Part shown: piece after piece, positions 15,545-23,517 of the stretch
Position numbering within the stretch: position 1 is the first letter of the stretch
How the letters are laid out: each line of letters begins with the position of its first letter
Assembly (NCBI GenBank): GCA_022565155.1
Contig: JADFKB010000021.1
Span: 1-32,162, forward strand
From: Chloroflexota bacterium
GTDB taxonomy: Bacteria > Chloroflexota > Dehalococcoidia > DSTF01 > RBG-16-68-14
Direction of reading: 5' to 3'
Length of the DNA: 32,162 nt
Program-made: the position numbers and the translations under genes
Notes under the pieces: generated by a model
What the model was told of the DNA's origin: nothing
Databases searched by the model: none
Seen by the model: the letters and a program-made list of their open reading frames with translations, nothing else

Positions 15545-16258
15545 CTAGCGCCGGTTGCGCCGGTCAGCCTGCGCGGGCTCCGGCGGCGCGACCGGATGGC
15601 CGGCTACCCACTCCCCCTCGCCGTCTTCCCAGATCTCCTTCTTCCAGATCGGCACGATCTCCTTGATCCGATCGACGGCGAAGTGGCAGGCCTCGAACGC
15701 CTCGCGCCGGTGGGCGGCGGAGACGGCGACGAGCAGGCTCGTCTCACCGATCGCGAGGCGGCCGGTGCGGTGGAAGATGCCGACGCCGGTGACCGGCCAG
15801 CGGTCGCGCACCTCCTGGCCCACCTCGCGCAGCTTCTTCTCGGCCAGCGAGCCGTGCGCCTCGTACTCCAACGCGTGTACGCGCCGCCCTTCGCTGTTGT
15901 TGCGCGCGACGCCGTAGAACAGGGCGACGGCGCCGCTCTCGTCCTGGCGGACAGTGGCCACCAGCCGGTCGGGCGCCAGCGGCTCGGTCGTGACCAGAAA
16001 GCTATCGGCCTCGCTGCCGCCGCTGACGGGCGGGATGAGCGAGATGTCGTCGCCGTCCCGCAGCGCCTGCTCCGTGGGCACGAACTCGTCGCCGATGGCG
16101 CAGACCAACGTGGGGAGGAAGGGGACGACGGCGGGATACTGCCGTCCTAACTCCTCTTGCAGTTCGACGACCGTTGCGCCTTCAGTCAACTCCAGCGTCA
16201 CCTCCCGCTGGCCGACCAGATCGTGCAATCCTGCGAAGAGTCGAATACGGACGTTCAC
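15545..16258 (-). CDS. MoaD-MoaE fusion, molybdopterin synthase
   Basis: A 237-residue fusion of both molybdopterin synthase subunits, which convert cyclic pyranopterin monophosphate to molybdopterin. Residues 1-81 are a MoaD (ubiquitin-like) domain ending in IPPVSGG. Residues about 84-222 are MoaE, with VARNNSEGRRVHALEYEAH, HRTGRLAIGE, and lysines K199 and K206 (RIKEIVPIWK) matching the E. coli K119/K126 spacing. MoaD works through a thiocarboxylate on a free C-terminal Gly-Gly, which is internal here (80-81), so cleavage before SEAD or another solution is needed. Start is GTG 16258 with a weak ribosome binding site. No other molybdopterin gene is in the window. Confidence 0.9.
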   Translation of the reverse strand: MNVRIRLFAGLHDLVGQREVTLELTEGATVVELQEELGRQYPAVVPFLPTLVCAIGDEFVPTEQALRDGDDISLIPPVSGGSEADSFLVTTEPLAPDRLVATVRQDESGAVALFYGVARNNSEGRRVHALEYEAHGSLAEKKLREVGQEVRDRWPVTGVGIFHRTGRLAIGETSLLVAVSAAHRREAFEACHFAVDRIKEIVPIWKKEIWEDGEGEWVAGHPVAPPEPAQADRRNRR

Positions 16259-16294
16259 TTATCGAAGCCTCAATCCAACGAGCGAATATATTGT

Positions 16295-16324
16295 AGTATA
16301 CAGAAGGGTTCCCCCGCCTGTCCA
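16295..16324 (-). promoter_or_regulatory. Candidate promoter for the MoaD-MoaE gene
   Basis: Reading the minus strand, TGGACA (16324-16319, 5/6) is followed after 18 bases by TATACT (16300-16295, 5/6). It lies about 37 bases before the GTG start, in the gap divergent from comF. Confidence 0.5.
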
Positions 16325-16393
16325 AATGGCAGCCCAATGACCTAAGCTGGGACGTATTTTCGGCAGGATCGCTGTCGGCGGGAGGTGTTGGGA

Positions 16394-17080
16394 ATGGTGG
16401 TCGGTAGGTTAACCAAGGCAGTCGTTGAACTGGTCTTCCCGGCGCGCTGCGTCGGTTGCGGCAGCAACGGTGAGTTTCTCTGCGGCGAATGCGCCAGTTC
16501 CATGCCTGTCGCTGATGGGGCACGCTGTTCGCGCTGCTGGCGTCCGGGGACCGGCTGCCTGCCGTGCGAGACCGCGCCGCCGCAGTTTGACAGCCTGCGC
16601 TCCGCGTTCGTCTATCGCGGCGTTGTGCCGGACCTCGTACGCGCGCTCAAGTACCGAGGAGCGACGGCGCTCGCCGAGCCGATGGCCAAATCACTTGCAT
16701 CGACAGTAGGCAGCTACGGCATCGATGCGGACGTGATCGTGCCGGTGCCGCTCTCTGGTATGAGACGTCGCACTCGCGGCTACAATCAGGCAGAGGAACT
16801 GGCCCGTGCGCTCGGCCGGCGGTTGGACATGGCTGTTTGGCCTTCGGCGCTGGAGCGGCGGCGAGACACGCCGCCGCAGGCGCGCAGCGCCGATGCCGAA
16901 GAGCGGCGGCGTAACGTGGCCGGGGCGTTCCACGCGAACGACCCGGACATCGCCGGCCGGCGGGTGCTCCTGGTGGACGACGTTACGACTACCGGCGCGA
17001 CGCTGGCCGCTTGCGCGACGGCGCTCAAAACGGCTGGCGCCCGGTCGGTACGGGCGCTGACGTTTGCGAGAGAGGATTAG
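16394..17080 (+). CDS. comF: ComF family protein (phosphoribosyltransferase fold)
   Basis: A 228-residue ComF protein. In Gram-positive and Gram-negative model bacteria ComF is needed for DNA uptake during transformation, but the protein is widespread and its chemistry is unclear. The N-terminus has a zinc-binding module (C19-x2-C22, C30-x2-C33, C45-x2-C48, C55-x2-C58). The C-terminal phosphoribosyltransferase domain has VPVPL, RGYNQAEELA, and the PRPP-binding loop VLLVDDVTTTGAT (191-203, D195, D196). ATG 16394 is chosen because GGAGG (16381-16385) lies 8 bases upstream; a GTG at 16385 would overlap that site. It is a single gene, divergent from MoaD-MoaE. Confidence 0.9.
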   Translation: MVVGRLTKAVVELVFPARCVGCGSNGEFLCGECASSMPVADGARCSRCWRPGTGCLPCETAPPQFDSLRSAFVYRGVVPDLVRALKYRGATALAEPMAKSLASTVGSYGIDADVIVPVPLSGMRRRTRGYNQAEELARALGRRLDMAVWPSALERRRDTPPQARSADAEERRRNVAGAFHANDPDIAGRRVLLVDDVTTTGATLAACATALKTAGARSVRALTFARED

Positions 17081-17651
17081 TCGGCCTCACATAATCTCAC
17101 TAGCGGGAGCTCGTGATACGTCACGGGATGCGCAGCAGCACGTTATGTCTAAAATGAAGGCCACGCAGCTGCGTAGCCAGGGAGCCAATTTCGGCTCCGC
17201 TGACGACCTGCCAGATCGGTTGGCTGGGCGTGAGTTATCGCCTTCTGGGCATACGCGGGCGGTTCGCCGCTTCTCGTAACGGCGATCTTCGCCGCCGTCT
17301 TGCTCTGGCGGTCGCGCGGATTCGAGTCGTCCGCCATCTCGTGCGGGCAACTGGATCCGAACGGCCTCGCGCCCGGCTGGAGGCGCGCCCCCACGCCGCG
17401 ACGGCAACCGCAGGCAGGCAGCACGATCTCCAGACAGCGGCCGTGCGTTTCATCCCGCCGTTCGATCCTCCGCCAACGTTCTCACCGCGGCGCAGCCATC
17501 GCTAGCGGGGGCCGGCGAAGGCCGCCCGCCGGCGTGCGGGGAAACGCCAGTTGCTGATGCGGCGGCGTTACCTTAGAATCTGACTGCAGGCATCAGAAAC
17601 CTGCTGCGGGAATCGACGGTGTAGACATCAGGTAGGGCGCCAGGTAGAGCG
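17081..17651. other. Gene-free stretch of about 570 bases with inverted repeats
   Basis: I find no supportable gene here on either strand. Short open frames exist in several frames, but none has a ribosome binding site or a recognisable family. Inverted repeats are frequent: CGTGA/TCACG (17112-17125), the palindrome ACGCAGCTGCGT (17163-17174), GGAGCC/GGCTCC (17181-17198), GGCGA/TCGCC (17281-17293) and GCAGG/CCTGC (17586-17604). A half copy of the GGCAGGCA repeat lies at 17410-17420. A candidate promoter for hpf is at 17551-17579. The stretch could hold a structured RNA or decayed sequence. Confidence 0.5.
17551..17579 (+). promoter_or_regulatory. Candidate hpf-pfkB promoter
   Basis: TTGCTG (17551-17556, 3/6) and TAGAAT (17574-17579, 5/6) are 17 bases apart, about 70 bases before the hpf ATG. 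The hairpin GCAGG/CCTGC (17586-17604) would be at the start of the transcript. Confidence 0.4.
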
Positions 17652-18206
17652 ATGGATATTACTATCAGAGGCAAGCATTTCGACGTGCCGGAACGGGTGC
17701 AGGAGCGCGCCCGCGACAAGTTCTCCCGCTTGCAACACTATCTGCCGCTGCTGGACGAGGGCGTCTGCGAAGTCGATCTTGCGCACGAGAAGTCCAAGGA
17801 GCCCGACCGCCGATTCGTCGTCCACGTTAACGTCAGTGGGCACGGTGTCCATCTGCGGGTAGAGGCTCATGCAGCCGATCCGGAAGCGGCGATCGATCAC
17901 GCGGCCCACGTGCTCAGCCGCCAGGCCCAACGCCACAAGGACCGGCTCTACCGCCGTGGCAGGGAACGCGCTCCTAAAGGCGCGCTGCCCGCGCCCGAAG
18001 CCGCTGCTCCCGAGGATAGGATCGACCACATCGCCAGGGTGAAGCACCTCGCTCTGAAGCCGATGACGGAGGAAGAGGCGCGGGAGCAGATGGAGGCGTT
18101 GGGCCATGACTTCTTCGTCTTCCACCACAACGAGATCGAACAGATCACGGTCCTCTATCGCCGTCACGGCGAGGAGTATGGTCTGATCATTCCGGAGATC
18201 TCATGA
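17652..18206 (+). CDS. hpf: Long-form ribosome hibernation promoting factor
   Basis: A 184-residue long HPF, which inactivates ribosomes by joining 70S particles into 100S dimers during slow growth. The N-terminal domain (1 to about 100) begins MDITIRGKHFDVPERVQERARDK and occupies the decoding region in known structures. A Pro/Ala linker (about 105-122) follows, then the C-terminal dimerisation domain (about 126-182) with the family motif LKPMTEEEAREQMEALGHDFFVF and ITVLYRRHGEEYGLI. Length and layout are typical. The stop overlaps the next start in ATGA (18203-18206), so pfkB is translationally coupled. Confidence 0.94.
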   Translation: MDITIRGKHFDVPERVQERARDKFSRLQHYLPLLDEGVCEVDLAHEKSKEPDRRFVVHVNVSGHGVHLRVEAHAADPEAAIDHAAHVLSRQAQRHKDRLYRRGRERAPKGALPAPEAAAPEDRIDHIARVKHLALKPMTEEEAREQMEALGHDFFVFHHNEIEQITVLYRRHGEEYGLIIPEIS

Positions 18207-19174
18207 TCGTCACGGTGACGCTGAACCCCGCCGTTGACCACACGCTCGACCTCGAGCGATTCGTCCCCGGCGATACCAACCGCGTCCGCCAGAGTCGCAT
18301 CGACCCGGGTGGCAAGGGGATCAACGTTTCGCGCGTGCTGCGGGAGCTGGGGCGGGAGAGCATGGCCGCCGGCCTCTCTGCGGGCAGCCTCGGCCGCTTC
18401 GTGGAGCATTCACTGCTGGAGCAGGGCATCCTCTGCGACTTCGTCCACACGAAAGGCCAAACGAGGACGAACCTGACCATCGTCGACGAAACGGCGCACG
18501 AGACGACCTTGCTCAGCTATCGCGGCCCCGAGATCGACCCGCGCCACATCCAGACGCTGGAGTCTCGCTTGCGCCGCTACATCTCGCCGGGAGATTGGCT
18601 GGTCGTCGCTGGCAGCATTCCGCCTCCGATAGAACCCGCTACCTACGCTCGGCTGATCGAGCTGGGCCGCGAGCTGGGTGCGCACACCGTCCTGGACGCC
18701 GACGCGGAGGCGTTGGCGGCCGGACTCAAGGGCAGGCCGGAGCTGGTGAAGCTAAACTACCACGAGGCGGAGCGCTTGCTGGGCGATTCGCTGGACGACG
18801 ACGCTGCACTGCCCGTCGCGGCGGAGAAGATGCGCGCGGCCGGCGCCGCCACTGCCGTTATTACCGCAGGTGCACGCGGCGCTGTCGCCGTAAGCGATGA
18901 GGGCACCTGGTGGGCGTGGCCGCCGGAAGTTACGGTTGTCAGCGCCGTCGGCGCGGGCGATGCGCTGCTGGCCGGTATGCTGCTGAAGCTGGCGGACGGC
19001 GAAGGCATGGAAGAGGCGCTGCGTTGGGGCACGGCCGCCGGCGCCGCAACCTGCCTGACGACAGGCACGCAGCTATGCCATCGCGCCGACGTGAAGCGCA
19101 TCCTACCCGACGTTCGCGTCGAGCAGTCCCGCAGCACCGTAGCGGCCGGTGGCGACGGCGGCAAACGCCGGTAA
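18203..19174 (+). CDS. PfkB-family sugar-phosphate kinase, 1-phosphofructokinase-like
   Basis: A 323-residue ribokinase-family kinase closest in pattern to FruK/LacC, which phosphorylate fructose 1-phosphate or tagatose 6-phosphate. It begins MIVTVTLNPAVDHTLDLERF, a FruK/LacC hallmark. GGKGINVSRVL (36-46) binds the sugar phosphate, and the C-terminal VGAGDALLAG carries the catalytic Asp near 253. It shares an ATGA overlap with hpf, an unexpected partnership linking ribosome hibernation with sugar metabolism. No phosphotransferase transporter gene is nearby, so the true substrate is open. Another PfkB substrate, such as 6-phosphofructokinase type 2, cannot be excluded. Confidence 0.86.
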   Translation: MIVTVTLNPAVDHTLDLERFVPGDTNRVRQSRIDPGGKGINVSRVLRELGRESMAAGLSAGSLGRFVEHSLLEQGILCDFVHTKGQTRTNLTIVDETAHETTLLSYRGPEIDPRHIQTLESRLRRYISPGDWLVVAGSIPPPIEPATYARLIELGRELGAHTVLDADAEALAAGLKGRPELVKLNYHEAERLLGDSLDDDAALPVAAEKMRAAGAATAVITAGARGAVAVSDEGTWWAWPPEVTVVSAVGAGDALLAGMLLKLADGEGMEEALRWGTAAGAATCLTTGTQLCHRADVKRILPDVRVEQSRSTVAAGGDGGKRR

Positions 19175-19190
19175 GCTCCGGAGGCGCTCC

Positions 19191-20309
19191 TTGCCTGTCG
19201 CGCCGTCGCTGATCGTCTTCCTCGGTGGCATGGGCGGCAGCCCAATCGAAGAGCAGCTCGGCGAAGCGCTGGCGGAAGCCGCGCTCGACCTGCTGGAGGA
19301 GGCGGCCGCGACCAGCGCCTTCTCCGATATCATCCTTGTTGCCGGCAACGACCGGCTCGATGGTCGCCTGCCTGCGGACGTCATCGTCGACCGCGACGCG
19401 GCGCCGTTTCATTTCGGCCGCCGGCTCGCCGCGCTCGTCCGCAACCGCGAGATCGAACGGCCCGTCTACGCCGGCGCCGGGGCGGCGCCGCTGCTGCGCG
19501 GTTCGGACCTGGCGGCGGTAGCGCGCCACCTGGCGGCGACGGAGAACACCGTCATCTCCAACAACTACTTCTCGGCGGACCTCGTCGCCTTCACGCCAGG
19601 GGACGCGCTCCAGCGCATCGAACCACCCGAACGCGACAACCTGCTGCCCCGGCTGCTGCACGACCAGGCTGGGCTGGAGAGCCAGCCGCTCCCACGCACC
19701 AGCGCCAGCCAGTTCAACATCGATTCGCCTGGCGACCTGGCGATCCTGAAGCTGGCGGGCGGCGGGGGCCCCAACCTCACTCGCTACGTTGCTTCTATCG
19801 ATTTCGACCTCTCTGCCTACGAGGCGTTGCTGCGCGCCCTGGTCGACCCCAGTGCGGAGGTGGTGCTGGCCGGGCGCGTCGGCAGCCAGGTGTGGCGTCA
19901 CTTGGAGCCCGAGACGGCCTGCCGCCTGCGCGTCTTCTCGGAGGAGCGCGGCCTGCGCGCGGCGGGCCGTGAAGAGAGCGGCCAGCCGCGCTCCCTGCTG
20001 GCGTTTCACCTGCGCGAAGTTGGCTGTGAACGGTTCTTCGCGGAGCTGAGCGAGCTGGGGGACGCCGCCTGCATCGACACGCGGCCGCTGCTCGCGCACC
20101 TGGGTGTCCGGGCGTCGCGCTCCGACCGCTTCTGGTCGGACCTGAGTCGCGCCGACATGATCGAAGACCCGTTTCTACGCGAGTTCACCGCTGCCGCGAG
20201 CGAGGCGCCGATCCCCGTGGTACTCGGCGGCCACTCGCTGGTCGCGGGCGGCCTGATGCTGCTGACAGAGGCCGCCTGGCGGGCGGAAGACCAGCGGCTG
20301 CAGGACTGA
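19191..20309 (+). CDS. Unrecognised protein with MobA/CofC-like nucleotidyltransferase features
   Basis: I do not recognise this 372-residue protein with confidence. The first half has features of a GT-A nucleotidyltransferase fold: LIVFLGGMGGS at the start, SDIILVAGNDRL after the first helix, APLLRGSDLAAVARHL, and NIDSPGDLAILKL, close to the DIDTPEDLA end motif of MobA and CofC proteins. The usual Gly-rich LAAGxSxRMG signature is not present, so activity is uncertain. The second half (about 195-372) has no motif I know; it ends around GGHSLVAGGLMLLTEAAW. TTG 19191 is favoured, 6 bases after GGAGG (19180-19184); an ATG at 19149 would overlap pfkB. Likely co-transcribed with hpf and pfkB. Confidence 0.55.
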   Translation: MPVAPSLIVFLGGMGGSPIEEQLGEALAEAALDLLEEAAATSAFSDIILVAGNDRLDGRLPADVIVDRDAAPFHFGRRLAALVRNREIERPVYAGAGAAPLLRGSDLAAVARHLAATENTVISNNYFSADLVAFTPGDALQRIEPPERDNLLPRLLHDQAGLESQPLPRTSASQFNIDSPGDLAILKLAGGGGPNLTRYVASIDFDLSAYEALLRALVDPSAEVVLAGRVGSQVWRHLEPETACRLRVFSEERGLRAAGREESGQPRSLLAFHLREVGCERFFAELSELGDAACIDTRPLLAHLGVRASRSDRFWSDLSRADMIEDPFLREFTAAASEAPIPVVLGGHSLVAGGLMLLTEAAWRAEDQRLQD

Positions 20310-20360
20310 CCGCCACGGCCCAGCCCTGACGAGCTACGGTCGGGGCTGGGCCGCGGTCAG
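20306..20360. terminator. Large hairpin at a convergent gene junction
   Basis: CGGCCCAGCCC (20316-20326) pairs with GGGCTGGGCCG (20343-20353) in an 11-bp stem with a 16-base loop. Outside it, CTGACCG (20306-20312) pairs with CGGTCAG (20354-20360), with three unpaired bases on one side. The structure spans the stop codons of both converging genes, so it reaches into the last codons of the glycosyltransferase. No T tract follows, but position favours a two-way transcription end. Confidence 0.55.
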
Positions 20361-22031
20361 GGCAGGGATGTCCACGTCGTTGCGGACCAGGAGGTTGAGC
20401 CAGGCGCCCCCGAAGGGGATGGCGACCGGGCGGTAGAGGAACCAGGTGTACGCGTTCTTGGTGATGGCGGTGTTCAGCGGGTAGGGATACGGGTAGCGCG
20501 GAGGTAGGTAGTCGTCGATAACGTCCCTCGGCTCGCCTTCGATATTGATGGCGAGCCAGATGATCTCCGGCTGGCGGGCCACGACATACCCGCCGTCCTG
20601 CTTTTCGTGTCCCGCCGGCCCTGGGCCCAGCCGTGAGTCGAGATGGGCGATGTGCACATCGTTCACGCCCAGCATGTCGATAGTTGGCAGCCGGGAGAAG
20701 TACGGCACGATACCGGTCGCGATCTGCGCCACGGTGTAGTCCGGGGGCAGGTTGTCTCGCAGCCAGAGCCCGATCGCTTTCTGCGTCTCGAAGTCGACGG
20801 CGCCGGGCAGGATATCGCTGTTGAAGACGACCGTTTGTTTGGCGATGCCGTTGTCGTGTGGGCGGAGGGCGGAGAAGGCGACGAGGACGGCGATAATGGC
20901 CATGGCGCCGAAGAGCAACGCACGGGGTGCGAGCTTCCGCCCGAGGAGGTCGATGACGTCGATCGCGCCGTGCATCATTAGGACGTACAGGATAGGCAGC
21001 ACCGACACGAAGAAGCGGTAGTAGGGCATCCAGTCGCCGCCGGAGTACACGACATACGCGAACCAGAGTGCGGAAACGGCCAGCAGGTATGTGGCCGGTC
21101 GATACGAGGCGCGCCGTTCCCGCCATATGCTCACCAGCGAGGCCAGCGCCAGCCAGGCCCAGTAGATGGTAAAGAAGTTCCATGCGTAGTCCCAACCCCG
21201 CCCGAAAAACGACAGGCTGCGTTCGGTTTTGAGGTAGTAGGTGTTCGGGAAGAAGTACCCGTAGTAACTCCATCGCCACAGCCAGTAGCCGCCGTACGGG
21301 ACAATGAAAAGTGCCGCCCAGAAGATCAGCCCCGGCAGCTGTGACCGCCAGTCTCTCGACAGGAGCCGTCGGCCCTTGTGCAGCGCGGTGATCGCCCAGA
21401 AAACCACGGCGTCGGGCCGTATCAGCGCCGCCGCGACGAAGACGGGCGCTGACCAGATCGGCCGCGCACCCCTTCGCTCCTCCCAGAGGTGGAGCGCGAT
21501 CGCCGCGGTGATCAGGAAGAGCTGAGCAGTGGTCTCCAGTCCGGCGAACGTCCAGAGCGCGACCCCGGAATTCAGGGCGAGCGCCGCCGACGCACCTACC
21601 ACCATCAGCCACCAGCGCCCGCTCCACGCCGGCCGCAACTGTGCCGCCAGGAACGGAACGAGCGCAAAAGTGCCGGCCGAGGCGATCAGCCCGAGCGCCC
21701 GGGAAGTGTCCACCACGTCCATGCCGAGCTTCGCGCTCAGGGCCATGAGGAGCACCCAGCCGAAGTTGGTGTAACCCTCGACGCGGTCGCCTGTGCCCCA
21801 GACCGGCCCCAGGCCGTCGGCTAGGTTGGTGGCGTAGCGGAAGGAGATGAAGGCGTCGTCCGAGATGTACCCCCGCATGAGCACCACATACTGAACGGTG
21901 AGCGCGGCGGTGCAGGCGACGACAACCCCGGCGAGGAGGATGCGCGGGACCCAGAACGCCAGCAGCGTCGAGGACCCTCCGACCTGGGGCCGTATGCGGG
22001 GAAGGTGGATCACTATCCGTGGCGAGATCAT
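20334..22031 (-). CDS. GT-C-type membrane glycosyltransferase
   Basis: A 565-residue multi-pass membrane protein of the GT-C kind, which transfers a sugar from a lipid-phosphate donor on the outer face of the membrane. After the first helix comes ISDDAFISFRYATNLADGLG with the acidic pair D58-D59, then VEGYTNFGW, a pattern I associate with arabinofuranosyltransferase-like and related actinobacterial/chloroflexal enzymes. About ten further hydrophobic segments run to about residue 390, and a soluble C-terminal domain of about 170 residues follows. Substrate unknown. ATG 22031 is used; the ribosome binding site is poor. It lies 35 bases after a lipoprotein gene on the same strand. A longer out-of-frame reading (20185-22125) was rejected. 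Confidence 0.82.
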   Translation of the reverse strand: MISPRIVIHLPRIRPQVGGSSTLLAFWVPRILLAGVVVACTAALTVQYVVLMRGYISDDAFISFRYATNLADGLGPVWGTGDRVEGYTNFGWVLLMALSAKLGMDVVDTSRALGLIASAGTFALVPFLAAQLRPAWSGRWWLMVVGASAALALNSGVALWTFAGLETTAQLFLITAAIALHLWEERRGARPIWSAPVFVAAALIRPDAVVFWAITALHKGRRLLSRDWRSQLPGLIFWAALFIVPYGGYWLWRWSYYGYFFPNTYYLKTERSLSFFGRGWDYAWNFFTIYWAWLALASLVSIWRERRASYRPATYLLAVSALWFAYVVYSGGDWMPYYRFFVSVLPILYVLMMHGAIDVIDLLGRKLAPRALLFGAMAIIAVLVAFSALRPHDNGIAKQTVVFNSDILPGAVDFETQKAIGLWLRDNLPPDYTVAQIATGIVPYFSRLPTIDMLGVNDVHIAHLDSRLGPGPAGHEKQDGGYVVARQPEIIWLAINIEGEPRDVIDDYLPPRYPYPYPLNTAITKNAYTWFLYRPVAIPFGGAWLNLLVRNDVDIPALTAAQPRP

Positions 22032-22066
22032 GGTCGTCGAGGCCCGACTTGCTAGCTCCTAGCTCC

Positions 22067-23416
22067 TTACCCTGCGTTGCCTGGCTCCACGAGAAAGGGG
22101 ACGAAGTAGCTGATGCGGTCGGCACCCATCTCAGCGATGTAGAGCGCGCCGTCCGGGCCGACGGCCACGTCGAGGGGGCGTTCGAGAACGTCGGGCACGA
22201 GCTGCGAGATGGAGACGACGCTGGTCCCGTCGTCAGAGAGCACGACCCGCCAGACCCGCCCCTTTACCCATTCGACGTAGATCAGGTTGCCCCGCAGAAG
22301 GCCGCCGAACGCATCGGAGTTGTACTCGGTTATGCCATCGGCCGAAACGAAGAAGCCCAGTGTGGCGAGAGGCGGCGTGCTCTCCGCGGAGCGGTCGTCG
22401 GAGGCGCGGTAGGTGCACTGGCGTTCGTCGGGCCGCCCGCGGTTGCGGTTGGGATGGCCGTAGTACTGCCCCTCGATGATGAGGTTGAGCTCGTCGGGCG
22501 CCGACGGCCCTGGGCCCTCGCTCGTGCAGTTGAGCGACCGGGCGCCGTCCGTGCTGTTTGGGCCGTTGTCGGTGACGTAGATCCTGCCGTTCGAGTGCAC
22601 CACCAAGTCGTACGGGTTCCTGAACCCGTTCGCGTACACCCTCGCGCTACCCGCGACCTGCTCGATGGTATCCGAGGGCTCGGCCGGTGGGTCGTACCGG
22701 ATCGACCCATCGAAAGGAGGGTCCGTCAGATCCGCGATCAGGATCGCCCCAGAGAGCGGCGTCTCCGGTCGGGAAAAGCGCTCGCTTGGAATGCCTGCGT
22801 TCGTCGTTCCTCCCTGGGCGATGTAGAGCCTGCCCTCTCGGTCGAACGCGATGCCGTTGGTGCCGTGTTCGGCTGTCGATACCGGCAGCCCGGTGATGAC
22901 GTCCAGCGGCTCGAAGCCGGGCGCCACCAGCTTTGAGATCGTGCCCGCGAACGGCGGTCCTTCGTCTCCTAAGTAGAGCCGTGTGTGCGAGACGTAGAGC
23001 GTGGTCGACACGGAAGCATCGGCGGGGTTGAAGGCGATGCCCAACACGTCGCCGAGGGCGTCCGCCTGGGCGATCAGCTCCACGGCGGTGACGGTCTGGC
23101 CGGCTAACGTCAGGGCGATAATCTGGCCGTTCAGTTGACCGACGTAGAGCCGCCCGTCCGGGCCGAACGCCAACGTGGTCGGATCTTCGATTGCGAAGCC
23201 CTCCCAGGCGAGCTTTCCCGGAACGAACTGCACGTCTTCATCTGGCGGCACCAGGTGCGACGGCTCTCGGAATCCGGGTGTGCCGAGGGGGATGTAGGTG
23301 CGCACCGCGCCGGGGGTGACGGCGGGAGATGGGGCAACGGCCGGCGCCGAGCTTTCGCCGCACGCGACCAAGGCGGCCGAGAGCACGAGGACGAGGAGGG
23401 TGATTTCGCGGCTCAT
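22067..23416 (-). CDS. Beta-propeller lipoprotein, sorbosone/glucose dehydrogenase-like (PQQ family)
   Basis: A 449-residue secreted lipoprotein. The signal peptide LLVLVLSAALVAC ends in a lipobox with Cys19, followed by a Ser/Ala/Pro spacer. The rest shows six-bladed propeller repeats: DGRLYVGQLNGQI, HGTNGIAFDREGRLYIAQGG, YANGFRNPYDLVVHSNGRIYVTDNGPN, LRGNLIYVEWVKGRVWRV and RPLDVAVGPDGALYIAEMG. This pattern is shared by soluble glucose and sorbosone dehydrogenases that use PQQ and calcium; substrate and cofactor are not shown by the sequence. The ATG at 23416 is chosen for the signal peptide; the frame stays open upstream to 23713, but those residues lack one. The glycosyltransferase follows by 35 bases. 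Confidence 0.83.
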   Translation of the reverse strand: MSREITLLVLVLSAALVACGESSAPAVAPSPAVTPGAVRTYIPLGTPGFREPSHLVPPDEDVQFVPGKLAWEGFAIEDPTTLAFGPDGRLYVGQLNGQIIALTLAGQTVTAVELIAQADALGDVLGIAFNPADASVSTTLYVSHTRLYLGDEGPPFAGTISKLVAPGFEPLDVITGLPVSTAEHGTNGIAFDREGRLYIAQGGTTNAGIPSERFSRPETPLSGAILIADLTDPPFDGSIRYDPPAEPSDTIEQVAGSARVYANGFRNPYDLVVHSNGRIYVTDNGPNSTDGARSLNCTSEGPGPSAPDELNLIIEGQYYGHPNRNRGRPDERQCTYRASDDRSAESTPPLATLGFFVSADGITEYNSDAFGGLLRGNLIYVEWVKGRVWRVVLSDDGTSVVSISQLVPDVLERPLDVAVGPDGALYIAEMGADRISYFVPFLVEPGNAG

Positions 23417-23459
23417 CTCTGTGCTGGAAGGAAGCTGTGCGCAAACCACATCGTGCGTC

Positions 23460-23488
23460 AATCTAAACGACGAGGGCCGCTCGATCAA
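23460..23488 (-). promoter_or_regulatory. Candidate promoter for the lipoprotein gene
   Basis: On the minus strand TTGATC (23488-23483, 4/6) and TAGATT (23465-23460, 4/6) are 17 bases apart, about 45 bases before the ATG. Both boxes are imperfect. Confidence 0.35.
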
Positions 23489-23517
23489 GGAGCGTTCACT
23501 GATAGGGCATCCCCCCG

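Noticed and set aside
17310-17385. tRNA-like fragments (TTCGAGTC and GTTCGGATCC on the two strands)
   Set aside because: The T-arm stems do not pair properly and no matching acceptor stem is found, so no tRNA is called.
17149-17424. A short minus-strand frame of 91 residues in the gene-free stretch
   Set aside because: It has no ribosome binding site and I recognise no family; several frames are open here equally, so it is not supported.
18939-20099. A 386-residue open frame on the minus strand
   Set aside because: It is a complement of pfkB and the following gene, with no motifs and strong Arg/Ala bias.
20185-22125. A 646-residue open frame on the minus strand
   Set aside because: It overlaps the glycosyltransferase in another frame and reads as Arg/Ala/Pro/His-rich sequence without membrane helices or motifs, as expected for a shadow frame in GC-rich DNA.
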